Origin: Patiria pectinifera
Taxonomy: Eukaryota; Echinodermata; Asteroidea; Valvatida; Asterinidae
Direction of reading: 5' to 3'
Length of the DNA stretch: 64,000 nucleotides
Assembly (NCBI GenBank): GCA_029964075.1
Contig: CM057133.1
Span: 14,594,699 to 14,658,698, forward strand
The notes beneath the pieces were generated by a model. It was not told where the DNA came from. It made no database searches and saw nothing but the letters and a program-made list of their open reading frames with translations. The position numbers and the translations under genes are program-made. This document shows positions 59,501 to 61,525 of the stretch, in pieces (within the stretch, counting starts at the first letter, position 1; each line of letters starts with the position of its first letter).

Positions 59501-61282
59501 TAAAATTGCTACTCAAGACAGACTCGTGTCCCGGATTCCAGTCCCACAACACTCAAGCTTGAGTTTAACAAACAATATTAGGAGTGTGTGTGTGTGTGTG
59601 GGCGGGGGGAGGGGGGGGGTCAGCCCACTACAGCTTGGTTCCGGTAGTGACTCAATGGTTGGTATTACATACATGAACCGGTACATAGAATACAGTACAG
59701 TGATGATACATGCACTTTAAGCCACAGCGTGTGACTCATGTCCTATGGGTGTTGCCTCCCAGTCATAATAAGCGATTGTTATTGAAGGCACTTGCCAGAC
59801 AAATATTGCATCATCATGCTTATAGTCTTACGGTTTCGTTAGGCTGTCTGAGAAGGCAAATCACCTTGTACGATGACTATGCGGGCACGTACTTGTAACC
59901 GCAAGTTTTGTTTACGGGGAATTGGCTTTTTCCTGTGCTGTCAATGTTATGCAAGTTTGTCAGGATTTTACTTTGCTTTGCGAGTTGCACTGTGACCGGA
60001 CCACAAACTGTTACGTCTTTGACAAAATGCACAAGGGAAATTACGGCATTATGGCATGCATGGAAGAACATGTACAATGTATATTTTATGTAATGTCTGT
60101 GACATGGCCAATTAACCATAAAATATTCTAATTACTGATTCAGACAAATGAACCCAAACTCTTAGTCTGTCATCTCCTTGACCATTACTAGACGATGAAC
60201 GTATTAGATTTGAAAAACACATTTTCAGGTTTATTCACTGAACTCTTAAAGTACAAAAAAAAGTATGATTTGTTATGTTCGTGACATCGGAATTGACCAC
60301 AGCTGTGTACCACGTGTGTGAAACTGGACAACTGAACAAAATGCGAGTTTGTATTGGAATATACAACAAGATGGAAAAAATCGACAAATCAAGCCAGGTT
60401 TCAATCCAGAGATTGAGCCTGGCGCTGTTGTGAATGAAAACCCCCATGTACGTTTAAATGTCAAAAAAAACCTTTCACATGAAATGAAAGCAAGCAAACT
60501 TTACTGATTTACCGTTCAGCCAACAAAATTCCAATGAAGTTTAAGGATACTCGGCAAATATTCAAAGAGAAAGAAAATGATTCAGAGTCACCAGTAAGAG
60601 AATAAAGCCTTGTACTCACAAGTCTCTGTATGTCTCTTCTGGCATCTTTCTTGAGCTGTTCCAACTCCCTCTGATGCTCCCCCCACTGCCTCCTCAAGTC
60701 AGCCGCCCTCTGTCGATCCCCTGCCACCGCATCGTTGAGTTCCTCCTCCACCTTGCGCTTGCCCCGCCTCAGCTCGTCCATCTCGGCCAGCAGCTTCCCT
60801 TTGTCCATCTCAAAGGTCCGCTTGACCTCCTCTTTAGCCTCGGCCCAGACCTGCTGCTTGACCTTGAGGTAGTGGGTCTCTCTCTCCCGTTGGGCCTCTC
60901 CCTGGGTCCTGGCCAGCAGCTCCTGCTTCTGCTTCAGCAGCCGGTTGATCTCCTGGTCGTGCTGCTTCTTGAGCGACTCCCGCAGGGCGGCCAGCTCCCG
61001 TTGCTTCTCGTGACCCAGCTTGGATCTCAGCTCGCTGAGCGACTGCGCCGCCTTCTGCTGCTCCTGGTCCCGGACGCTCTTGACCTCGGAGAGCTTCTCT
61101 CGTTTCAGCTCCTTGACGTGAGCCTTCTCCGCCTCCAGGTCCTTTTTCAGGTGGCTGACGTGGGCTCGCAACTCGTCGACCACCACGCGGAGGTTGGCAT
61201 TCTGAGCCTCCGCAGACGAACCTGGCACATACATTGTCTTACCGCTCCTTGGGGTAGCTTTTGGTATCTTTGAGCTGGACAT
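11394..61282 (-). CDS. Giant 27-exon gene: JAKMIP-like head, long coiled coil, RIM-BP-like FN3-SH3 tail
   Basis: I joined 27 exons by GT/AG sites and phase: 61282-60620, 51415-51200, 50517-50404, 48918-48766, 48069-47851, 47095-46898, 46317-46210, 45530-45369, 43578-43462, 41319-41236, 37035-36797, 36065-31154, 28439-28343, 27870-26456, 26181-26086, 25700-25596, 24315-24229, 22754-22638, 21740-21513, 20397-20242, 19373-19251, 18025-15280, 14614-14430, 13624-13403, 12807-12673, 12100-12023, 11573-11394. The total is 13155 nt (4384 aa plus stop) and the frame stays open throughout. Residues ~1-611 resemble JAKMIP/Marlin-1, which in vertebrates binds microtubules and GABA-B receptors. Residues ~4119-4325 resemble the FN3 and SH3 domains of RIM-BP, an active-zone scaffold that binds RIM and calcium channels through PxxP motifs. 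The middle is almost entirely coiled coil. A cytoskeletal or synaptic scaffold role is inference. The model could still be two or more tandem genes; transcripts would decide. Confidence 0.78.
11574..12022 (-). other. Intron 26 (449 bp)
   Basis: Phase 0 intron between the end of the SH3 domain and the basic tail. I see no repeat or other feature in it. Confidence 0.7.
12023..12100 (-). CDS. Exon 26, residues 4300-4325: SH3 domain, end
   Basis: Acceptor CCTTTCAG|GTG, donor AAAAAG|GTAAGT, phase 0/0. VRGTRGLVPSNFIEEI supplies the conserved ...GLVPSNF 3-10 helix and last strand, completing the SH3 begun in exon 25. SMAGSHHSKK then leads into the basic tail. The SH3 is split at the same kind of position (after DGFYxG) as the exon boundary implies. 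Confidence 0.92.
12180..12600. mobile_element. Foldback MITE, CAGGGTGGTCC copy, in intron 25
   Basis: It begins CAGGGTGGTCCAAAAAAAGA after TA. The left arm (CACTACCTTGAGACTCAAAC, then AGCCTATTTTGTGAAGC) is mirrored by the right arm (GCTTCACAAAATAGGCT, then GTTTGAGTCTCAGGGTAGTG). The right terminus is lost, so the end is approximate. The element fills most of the 572-bp intron 25 (12672-12101). Confidence 0.7.
12673..12807 (-). CDS. Exon 25, residues 4255-4299: SH3 domain, first part (RIM-BP type)
   Basis: Acceptor TTGCTTTCAG|TTC, donor GGGAAAG|GTGAGA, phase 0/0. FMAVYNYDPIEHSPN is the ALYDY-type strand, GDIITVYG the RT-loop end, and DGFYQGK replaces the usual Trp motif. The YDPxExSPN and DGFYxG signatures are typical of RIM-BP SH3 domains, closest in style to the C-terminal one (GDIITVFG). 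Confidence 0.92.
12808..13402 (-). other. Intron 24 (595 bp)
   Basis: Phase 0 intron between the FN3-linker exon and the SH3 exon. Short repeated CTAGCC/GGCTA words are the only pattern I see. Confidence 0.6.
13403..13624 (-). CDS. Exon 24, residues 4181-4254: FN3 second part and linker
   Basis: Acceptor TTTTTTTTCCAG|GCT, donor AGACTG|GTGAGC, phase 0/0. ALVEGVNLRTVQSFGIQTVS then ATGQTSPIV completes the FN3 fold (FGIQTVSATGQTSP is the F-G strand region). A Ser/Val-rich linker follows, ending in EESQERL. Only this one FN3 is visible, whereas vertebrate RIM-BPs carry several. Confidence 0.87.
13698..14018. mobile_element. A-family MITE copy 1 (intron 23)
   Basis: The terminal inverted repeats are GGCATATAGGATCATTTGC on the left and a close reverse complement (CAAATGATCCCATATGCC) on the right. 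The interior (CAAAGAAGAAGGTTCAAAGC, AAACACGATT, ATGACAGGAAGCCAG) is shared with copies in introns 3, 8 and 20. Confidence 0.8.
14040..14292 (-). mobile_element. tRNA-derived SINE
   Basis: On the minus strand the head GTAGCCCAGTGGTTAGGGTT carries an A-box-like tRNA sequence, and GGTTCGAATC about 45 bp later is a good B box (RNA polymerase III promoter). The body ends with a part containing CTGTATTGGACCGACGTCCC, like the tails of several animal SINEs. It lies in intron 23 next to an A-family MITE and is transcribed in the same direction as the gene. Confidence 0.65.
14430..14614 (-). CDS. Exon 23, residues 4119-4180: fibronectin type III domain, first part (RIM-BP type)
   Basis: Acceptor GCATATGCAG|GT (phase 1), donor ACAAAG|GTTAGT (phase 0). 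APQPPRSLTVSKI, then AVVTWRPPDLDDLGQSNGLE and VVGYKIFVDGRQKQFV, follow the FN3 strand pattern (PxxL, VxWxPP, GYxIFVDG). The SNG..V.GY....G signature recalls the RIM-BP FN3 domains. Confidence 0.88.
14992..15256. repeat. Long-arm inverted repeat beside the exon 22 donor
   Basis: ATATGTGATGTGATCAAGCT and AAATGAGTCGTTTGTCG (14992-15028) pair with CGACAAACGACTCATTT and AGCTTGATCGCATCACATAT (15220-15256), with one or two mismatches. The inner arm ends 24 bp from the donor at 15279, inside intron 22. Confidence 0.7.
15280..18025 (-). CDS. Exon 22, residues 3204-4119: short coiled coil then long low-complexity region
   Basis: Acceptor TTATTTCAG|GCC (phase 0), donor GTCCAAG|GTAAAT (phase 1), 2746 nt. 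It opens AKVSYLLQKCKERDTIIRRF, the end of the coiled coil. Basic and serine-rich stretches follow (RGRSSLDPLSGSLDDL, SPSSGKRRGISPTRND). Then about 600 residues are dominated by Ser, Thr, Asn, Gln, Gly and His with no predicted fold. Residues ~3764-3929 contain four degenerate ~45-residue repeats marked by SGTSQP, VQPGVGSP and AQQI. The region is probably disordered. RIM-BP proteins also have long divergent linkers between conserved domains. Confidence 0.9.
18026..19250 (-). other. Intron 21 (1225 bp)
   Basis: Phase 0 intron. I see no repeat family that recurs elsewhere in the window and no coding sequence. Confidence 0.6.
19251..19373 (-). CDS. Exon 21, residues 3163-3203: coiled coil
   Basis: Acceptor TTTCTCTTCTCAAAG|ACA, donor GAGCAG|GTCAGT, phase 0/0, 41 codons: TSEELHLAEDNAALEDRVRH and on to YMCIKEQ. 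A second AG six bases downstream (ACAAG|CGA) would also keep the frame, so NAGNAG-like variation in the start is possible. Confidence 0.84.
19611..19967. mobile_element. A-family MITE copy 2 (intron 20)
   Basis: It starts AAAGGCATATAGGATTATTT and ends near GCAAATGATGCTATA, followed by CCTTTAA. The interior matches copies 1, 3 and 4 (TCAAAATCCAAAGAAGAATG, GACTGATCGTTGAAAATCAC). Confidence 0.75.
19968..20241 (-). other. Rest of intron 20
   Basis: Two related ~80-bp segments with TTTGGCTGGTAACCAATTTT and TTTGACTGGTAACCAATGGT form a local imperfect duplication. Nothing else is seen. Confidence 0.4.
20242..20397 (-). CDS. Exon 20, residues 3111-3162: coiled coil
   Basis: Acceptor CTCCACACAG|AAT, donor GAGAAG|GTACTG, phase 0/0, 52 codons. 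NEELRGRVQRLATMEDRWAE continues to LHMAEEMLREK with a clear heptad register. Confidence 0.87.
20908..21306. repeat. Minisatellite with a ~10-bp unit
   Basis: About 40 near-identical copies of units such as ATCACAAGTC and ATCACAAGAC fill about 400 bp of intron 19 (21512-20398). They leave several frames open on the plus strand as His/Ser/Gln/Thr-rich repeats, which I regard as an artefact of the repeat. Short copies of related ACTTGTGATGG and CACAAGTC words recur near 48500-48680 in intron 4. Confidence 0.9.
21513..21740 (-). CDS. Exon 19, residues 3035-3110: coiled coil then Ser/Asp/His-rich linker
   Basis: Acceptor TTGTACACAG|GAG, donor AGAGAG|GTAGGA, phase 0/0, 76 codons. EEALEKQSEELKNLEAAVKE is helical. 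It is followed by a polar Ser/Asp/His/Arg linker and a short helix (HLSSALDVLTRE). Confidence 0.86.
21862..21968 (+). repeat. Dispersed repeat, copy 2 (intron 18)
   Basis: Second copy of the repeat at 11213-11310 (CTGTTACTCCCTGTACTGCC, CTCATTAGGGAAT). Confidence 0.5.
22115..22516 (-). mobile_element. F-family MITE copy 2, inverted and truncated (intron 18)
   Basis: In reverse orientation to 29616-30136 it shares TTTTTGTATCAATTTCCAAC, a CCAAC/GTTGG palindrome with TGGTCGGCAGACCA, the nested CTGGTTCCCTGACCT foldback, and the end TTACAGCAAAAGCTGATGCT running into CCTTTAA. One end is missing. Confidence 0.65.
22638..22754 (-). CDS. Exon 18, residues 2996-3034: coiled coil
   Basis: Acceptor TTTTCGACAG|TTG, donor TCCAAG|GTACTG, phase 0/0, 39 codons. 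LEQSQESLKAKEQELKSKEQ followed by EEIEKKEKELSSK is almost pure Glu/Lys/Gln/Ser helix. Confidence 0.86.
23071..23185. repeat. Hairpin with CRE-type ends (intron 17)
   Basis: ACTGATGACGTCACACTTT and AAAGTGTGACGTCATCAGT are exact reverse complements separated by ~77 bp that also pair in part (CTTTCCTATGG with CCATAGGAAAG). Each arm carries a perfect TGACGTCA palindrome, the classical CREB site. Confidence 0.75.
23700..24158. mobile_element. Foldback MITE, CAGGGTGGTCC copy (intron 17)
   Basis: It begins CAGGGTGGTCCAAAAAAAAA after TA and ends TTTTGGACCACCCTG before TA. Long imperfect arms (TTTTAAGATATTCCTAAACT against AGTTTAGGAATATCTTGAAG) make up the whole element. It lies 70 bp from exon 17. Confidence 0.8.
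24229..24315 (-). CDS. Exon 17, residues 2967-2995: coiled coil
   Basis: Acceptor AATGGACCAG|TTG (weak pyrimidine tract), donor CAAAAG|GTAAAC, phase 0/0, 29 codons: LEGMKLRQQDINQTDQMNKA and on to SRLKQK. A CAGGGTG foldback transposon ends about 70 bp into the downstream intron. Confidence 0.78.
24316..25595 (-). other. Intron 16 (1280 bp)
   Basis: Contains a hairpin at about 24468-24533 (GTGACAGATGGAACGTTCCA against TGGAACATTCCAGTTGTCAC). It also contains two related segments near 25108 and 25328 (GCCTGATGGTCACATGAAGACGC-like and CCTGACGCTCACGCGAAGACGC-like), suggesting an old duplication. No coding sequence is seen. Confidence 0.5.
25596..25700 (-). CDS. Exon 16, residues 2932-2966: coiled coil
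   Basis: Acceptor CATGTTAG|CTT, donor ACAAAG|GTCAGT, phase 0/0, 35 codons. LQTKDIDLQDRERQVALLKS then EVKQREREVTGLQTK is a regular heptad coiled coil. The acceptor tract is short. Confidence 0.83.
25738..25816 (+). mobile_element. F-family MITE, solo 3' end (intron 15)
   Basis: AAGGTATTTCATAAACATTT, then GTTAGTTTTGTGTTTTGATG and GCAAATGTTGTATACTACCT match the last ~80 bp of the element at 29616-30136. Confidence 0.6.
26086..26181 (-). CDS. Exon 15, residues 2900-2931: coiled coil
   Basis: Acceptor TGTCCGTAG|GAG, donor TTACAG|GTACTT, phase 0/0, 32 codons. EKEEVVKELRQSKESLKKKL is amphipathic and very charged, and continues the helix begun at the end of exon 14. Confidence 0.85.
26456..27870 (-). 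CDS. Exon 14, residues 2428-2899: compact block plus proline-rich PPPLP repeats
   Basis: Acceptor ATTCTTCACAG|AG (phase 1) and donor CTTCAG|GTATTA (phase 0). The first ~45 residues (EDFEMTLKDFLEALPYG, then EGKNFFVEFNKLFIGKCPTP) look like a folded helical segment continuing from exon 13. A basic linker and an acidic region follow. Then come four spaced motifs of PPPLPxxSPPR/K type at roughly 27355, 27280, 27175 and 27035, about 36 residues apart, all candidate SH3 ligands. A Ser/Thr-rich stretch follows, and the exon ends in short coiled coil (MSIDTMEKQLQ). An ATG lies at 27859, but phase continuity with exon 13 argues that it is internal. Confidence 0.88.
27871..28342 (-). other. Intron 13 (472 bp)
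   Basis: Phase 1 intron inside the unrecognised exon 13/14 block. No repeat is recognised. Confidence 0.6.
28343..28439 (-). CDS. Exon 13, residues 2396-2428: start of an unrecognised block
   Basis: Acceptor TTTCTTTCAG|GTC (phase 0), donor ATAG|GTAATA (phase 1), 97 nt. It encodes VGYQPLLNINKGCQTGPLTY then IPNECLLATILI. Unlike its neighbours it is not coiled coil: it is rich in hydrophobic residues and contains two cysteines. It continues into exon 14 in phase. I do not recognise the family. Confidence 0.8.
29616..30136 (+). mobile_element. F-family MITE, complete copy (intron 12)
   Basis: The termini AAAGGGAATATACATCATTT and GCAAATGTTGTATTTTCCCT (then TTAA) form inverted repeats. It contains a nested foldback (TCTGGTTCCCTGACTCC ... 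GGTCAGGGAACCAG, 29778-29860) and a palindrome (CCAACGCTGGTCGGC ... GACCAGCGTTGG, ~29954-29981). Intron 12 runs 31153-28440; the rest is AT-rich with no other feature seen. Confidence 0.75.
31154..36065 (-). CDS. Exon 12, residues 758-2395: giant single-exon coiled coil (~1640 aa)
   Basis: Acceptor CTTTTTTCTAG|TGA, entered with the last base of a split Leu codon, runs open for 4912 nt to donor AAAGAAAG|GTAAGA. The product is continuous Glu/Leu/Lys/Gln-rich coiled coil of golgin or myosin-rod character, broken near the start by an acidic stretch (around 35300) and near the middle by a short Ser/Asp-rich stretch (32395-32450). Three copies of a motif like EERQAAFEETLAQADV occur at 33633-33556, 33096-33018 and 32622-32543. 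No enzymatic domain is visible. The internal ATG at 35956 is not the gene start, because exon 12 joins exon 11 in phase. Failure to splice here would end the protein shortly after, near 31118. Confidence 0.93.
36066..36796 (-). other. Intron 11 (731 bp)
   Basis: The only phase-2 intron of the gene, just upstream of the giant exon. It holds poly-T and poly-G runs near 36670 and one GACTGGTTCCCGG foldback fragment near 36463. No coding sequence is seen. Confidence 0.6.
36797..37035 (-). CDS. Exon 11, residues 679-758: coiled coil
   Basis: Acceptor CCAAACCAG|AGA (phase 0), donor TTGCT|GTGAGT (phase 2). It encodes RVSDLERTEAHLHSRIQELE, continuing through DLEAEITSWRANSKELTRER, a strong coiled coil. 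The unusual phase-2 donor matches the phase-2 entry of the giant exon 12, which supports splicing the two together. Confidence 0.87.
37036..40469 (-). other. Intron 10, left part
   Basis: AT-rich, with a short TG run (~37990), a CpG-rich patch near 38290 (GCGCACGCGCGCGC) and no open frame with supported splice sites. Confidence 0.45.
40470..40975. mobile_element. Foldback MITE, CAGGGTGAGTAAA copy (intron 10)
   Basis: It starts CAGGGTGAGTAAAAAAAACA after TA and ends TTTACTCATCCTG before TA. Both arms carry the same 230-bp sequence in inverted order (AGTTACGGAATTTTAAACAC against GTGTTTAAAATTCCGTAACT). It is a symmetric foldback with a short central spacer. Confidence 0.8.
41236..41319 (-). CDS. 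Exon 10, residues 651-678: 28-codon exon
   Basis: Acceptor GGTTCCCAG|GAG, donor ATG|GTAAAC, phase 0/0, 84 nt. It encodes ELINMRRSQKLANEGDPALQ and then HQLQLAKM. It is supported by both splice sites and by keeping the frame between exons 9 and 11. Because it is symmetric it could be skipped without a frameshift. Confidence 0.75.
41320..43461 (-). other. Intron 9 (2142 bp)
   Basis: AT-rich. The only structure seen is the 21-bp tandem repeat at 43034-43096 and a polypurine patch near 42210-42240. Confidence 0.5.
43034..43096. repeat. Three exact copies of a 21-bp tandem repeat
   Basis: The unit GTCACATGACCAAAGTGGGA plus G is repeated three times without change, followed by a degenerate fourth copy. 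Confidence 0.85.
43462..43578 (-). CDS. Exon 9, residues 612-650: coiled coil
   Basis: Acceptor TCTATTGCAG|AGA, donor CAG|GTAATG, phase 0/0, 39 codons. RVKSLEGHLLEKESLLQSLQ is a regular heptad pattern with leucines at a/d positions, ending in EEAKEQ. It shows no family-specific signature. Confidence 0.87.
43755..44036. mobile_element. A-family MITE copy 3, left end missing (intron 8)
   Basis: AAACCATGCACAATCTTTCA, then ATGACAGCAAGCCAAACAGA and GCAAATGATCCTATA match the right two thirds of copies 1, 2 and 4. Confidence 0.65.
44130..45115 (+). repeat. Degenerate repeat cluster with CCTCAATCCTGCAAAATCCT motif
   Basis: The phrase occurs at least five times (near 44179, 44232, 44291, 44497 and 45030), each followed by CCAATT or similar. 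Spacing is irregular. It recurs in reverse complement at 55375-55735 in intron 1. The TAACCCTAACC words here are part of this repeat, not telomeric. Confidence 0.6.
45369..45530 (-). CDS. Exon 8, residues 558-611: JAKMIP hallmark coiled coil
   Basis: Acceptor AAATGCAG|AAC, donor CAG|GTGCTT (weaker than the others), phase 0/0. DSKDQNELLEFRILELEEQ is nearly identical to the JAKMIP1 block DARDQNELLEFRVLELEER. The JAKMIP similarity ends here: I do not find the conserved C-terminal block of vertebrate JAKMIPs in later exons. Confidence 0.9.
45703..46045. mobile_element. B-family PIF/Harbinger-like MITE copy 1 (intron 7)
   Basis: The terminal repeats GGCCAAAAAAAGAAAGTCTC and AGAAACTTTTTTTTTGGCC are flanked on both sides by TAA. 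A 3-bp TWA target duplication with GGCC termini is characteristic of the PIF/Harbinger superfamily. Non-coding, ~343 bp. Confidence 0.75.
46210..46317 (-). CDS. Exon 7, residues 522-557: short coiled-coil exon
   Basis: 36 codons between acceptor TGAATGGCAG|GAC and donor CAG|GTGAGA, phase 0/0. It starts DFSEDQLSARQQGDDSK and ends GQRIKKLLKQ, a basic amphipathic segment. The exon is too short to stand alone and is supported by its splice sites and by phase continuity with its neighbours. Confidence 0.82.
46318..46897 (-). other. Intron 6 (580 bp) with a dispersed-repeat duplication
   Basis: AAGTTCCTAAGTAAAGTATT plus TCTCAAGTTAT occurs twice (46539 and 46681), with ACCTTGACCTTTGACCT between and a CA-rich run after. 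The pattern resembles widespread short interspersed repeats of marine invertebrates. Confidence 0.5.
46898..47095 (-). CDS. Exon 6, residues 456-521: serine-rich linker
   Basis: Acceptor TGCCCTCAG|GAA, donor GAG|GTAAAG, phase 0/0, 66 codons. The sequence is rich in Ser, Arg and Asp (SRSRSASLTPFSLDEDLGMR, then LSDCEDGFEE). It breaks the coiled coil and looks like a phosphorylatable linker. JAKMIP has an acidic Ser/Thr-rich linker at the comparable place. Confidence 0.85.
47225..47850 (-). repeat. Array of degenerate exon-end/donor copies (intron 5)
   Basis: The end of exon 5 with its donor (minus-strand GAGCTCAAGCAAGCTGCCTT then G|GTGAGTTGAG) recurs in decayed form at about 47285-47325, 47345-47392, 47481-47505, 47561-47595, 47632-47665, 47715-47750 and 47770-47800. 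At least two copies keep TTTG|GTGAGTTG intact. Spacing is roughly 45-110 bp. Confidence 0.6.
47851..48069 (-). CDS. Exon 5, residues 383-455: coiled coil
   Basis: Acceptor TTTTTACTAG|CGT, donor GCCTTG|GTGAGT, phase 0/0, 73 codons. The stretch DDQEDELRKLRVEVQEQFLE matches in style and position the JAKMIP region with DEQEIEFLRLQVLEQQ. The intron just downstream carries degenerate copies of this exon's end and donor, described separately. Confidence 0.88.
48070..48765 (-). other. Intron 4 (696 bp)
   Basis: Contains CACAAGTC/GACTTGTGATGG words at 48500-48680 in both orientations, related to the intron 19 minisatellite unit. Nothing else is seen. Confidence 0.5.
48766..48918 (-). CDS. Exon 4, residues 332-382: JAKMIP-like coiled coil
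   Basis: Acceptor CTAACCAG|GAG, donor TTG|GTGAGT, phase 0/0, 51 codons. TPLIEKNKRLVRKIKDLEGS parallels the JAKMIP block containing PLVEKNKRM.KK. The rest is lysine- and glutamate-rich helix. Confidence 0.88.
49041..49090. repeat. Five exact copies of a 10-bp tandem repeat
   Basis: CAACAGAATC is repeated five times without change in intron 3, with partial copies at each side. Confidence 0.9.
49236..50009. mobile_element. A-family MITE copy 4 split by a B-family MITE (nested)
   Basis: The A-family left end (AGAGGATCATTTGCAT at ~49244) is interrupted after 49264 and resumes at 49626 with CATGCATTTTTT, CCAAAGAAGAATGCTCAAAA and so on to GCAAATGATTCTATG near 49997. The interruption is exactly the B element 49265-49622 with its TAA target duplication. 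Confidence 0.75.
49265..49622. mobile_element. B-family PIF/Harbinger-like MITE copy 2 (inside an A element)
   Basis: GGCCAAAAAAAAAATATTCG ... CGACTTATTTTTTTTTTGGC plus C, flanked by TAA on both sides. CGGTCTCTGGTCAG and CTGACCAGAGACCG are exact inverted repeats just inside. Confidence 0.8.
50404..50517 (-). CDS. Exon 3, residues 294-331: JAKMIP-like coiled coil
   Basis: Acceptor GCACGCAG|GTT, donor TTG|GTAAAA, phase 0 on both sides, 38 codons. The segment KIADLNTVLRKLEDRNKQL is strikingly like the JAKMIP block KIAELNSVIRKLEDRN. Together with exons 1, 2 and 4, in the same order as in JAKMIP, this is the best evidence for the family call. Confidence 0.9.
50787..51012. mobile_element. Half of a CAGGGTG foldback MITE (intron 2)
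   Basis: It begins CAGGGCGAGTAAAAAAAACA after TA and matches one arm of the element at 40470-40975 (TTCAAGTTACGGAATTTTGA, TTCTTTCAG), but the other arm is missing. Confidence 0.7.
51200..51415 (-). CDS. Exon 2, residues 222-293: JAKMIP-like coiled coil
   Basis: Acceptor TTTGCAG|ATG and donor ACG|GTGAGT, both phase 0. MEELKSKDRVISELEKELGH followed by KTGYSQRLQNEKESL is close to the JAKMIP1 segment that follows its N-terminal helix (DEIKGKDRVI.ALEKELG pattern). The rest is a Ser/Gly-rich linker. The leading Met is internal, since the exon joins exon 1 in frame. Confidence 0.9.
51416..54204 (-). other. Intron 1, right part (toward exon 2)
   Basis: AT-rich with no recognised repeat family. A stretch near 53770-54130 has a higher GC content but no supported exon. 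Confidence 0.4.
54205..54420. repeat. Palindromic segment with GCAACAAGGTCGTA ends
   Basis: GTGCAACAAGGTCGTAACTC near 54229 and GATACGACCTTGTTGCACGC near 54402 are inverted, with further CGTATCTCGCGTGA / TCACGT-type pairs and a second GAGATACGACCTTTTG inside. It is probably a foldback element. Confidence 0.55.
54458..54699. mobile_element. H-family MITE (intron 1)
   Basis: AAGGCCCCCTTCAATG at the left and ATTAAAGGGGGCCTT at the right form inverted ends. The interior GAAACCATTGTGCACGCTAC is shared with 8336-8444. Confidence 0.6.
55375..55735 (-). repeat. Inverted copy of the CCTCAATCCTGCAAAATCCT repeat
   Basis: AGGATTTTGCAGGATTGAGG and relatives occur four to five times. GTGTCAAGGTCTTGGGCCGG then ACCTTGTGTTGTTTATGCTC AGC matches, in reverse complement, the segment at 44400-44460. 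So this is a second insertion of the same unit in the opposite orientation. Confidence 0.7.
56281..57043. mobile_element. A-related MITE (inverted) split by a B-family MITE
   Basis: TAAAGCCAGAGTCCATCATT at the left and ACAAATGATGGACTATACCT (then TTAAA) at the right are inverted ends. The left interior (TCCCTGTGAAATTATTCTTT, TGGCAAGCTGTCATTTTGAA) matches the A family in reverse. The B element 56484-56852 sits in the middle. Confidence 0.65.
56484..56852. mobile_element. B-family PIF/Harbinger-like MITE copy 3
   Basis: GGCCAAAAAAACAGAGTCTC then CGGTTTCTGG at the left mirrors CCAGAAACCGGAGAC ... GTTTTTTGGCC at the right. TTA flanks both ends. Its interior (GCATTTTTTTTTTTTACCTG, GTCATCAGCCGAC) matches copy 1 in reverse. 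Confidence 0.8.
57658..58085. mobile_element. hAT-like MITE with 8-bp target duplication
   Basis: It begins TAGGGATGTCC and ends GGACAACCCTA. The 8 bp ATATTATC stand directly on both sides (57650-57657 and 58086-58093). Inner sequence (TTTGAATATTCGG ... CCGAATATTCGG) is also partly inverted. An 8-bp duplication with a TAGGG terminus is characteristic of hAT elements. Non-coding. Confidence 0.85.
58094..59232 (-). other. Intron 1, middle part
   Basis: AT-rich. Around 59080-59160 a phrase like CTTTGAACCCTGACAGGGGA and TGTTCTTGGGCAAGACACAT resembles common short interspersed repeats, but it is too short to assign. Confidence 0.4.
59233..59341. repeat. GC-rich hairpin (intron 1)
   Basis: GCGCGTCTGTGTCCCAC and GTGGGACACAGACGC are the inner arms around a short loop, with outer GAACACGGAGTAG / CTACATTCTTCCGTGTT arms. 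It is followed by a GAGTC-rich degenerate stretch (59400-59560) and a TG run (59585-59599). Confidence 0.7.
60620..61282 (-). CDS. Exon 1 (coding), residues 1-221: JAKMIP-like N-terminal coiled coil
   Basis: The ATG at 61282-61280 opens MSSSKIPKATPRSGK, followed by a highly charged heptad-rich helix. Blocks that recall the start of JAKMIP proteins include ELAALRESLKKQHDQE, AKEEVKRTFEMDKGKLLAE and ARRDIQRL. The exon ends CTT|GTGAGT in phase 0, and the ARRDIQRL block runs directly into exon 2 (MEELKSKDRV), as in JAKMIP. No in-frame ATG further upstream stays open. The exon is clearly more GC-rich than the flanking introns. Confidence 0.9.
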
Positions 61283-61525
61283 TGCTCACTCTCCTCACAT
61301 CAAGGCTACATAAGACACTAGGAAATTTCTAATTTTGCAAATTTCTTAATTGGATATTTTGCAAGCCGAAAGGCTCTGACAGAAAGTTTTGCATAGATCC
61401 ACATGAAGCTGTTCGAGGCAGATTCCCAATCACCCACTACTGCAGCACCGGTACTAGTTTTGAAGCACCCTGATTTTGACAGCTTCGTTTCGTGTAGTTT
61501 TTGCATAGATAAATCTCCATCTCAC
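61283..61525 (-). other. 5' UTR part of exon 1
   Basis: A good acceptor, TTATTTTTGCAG|GTGAGATGG, lies at 61526, and the sequence from there to the ATG at 61282 would be 5' UTR. It contains an upstream ATG (MQKLHETKLSKSG..., ending before the main ATG). An alternative acceptor, CTTATGTAG, lies close to the ATG near 61310. Confidence 0.5.

Noticed and set aside
60674..61273. Plus-strand Leu-rich open frame of 199 codons
   Set aside because: Antisense to exon 1; Leu richness mirrors the Glu/Gln/Lys codons of the real exon.
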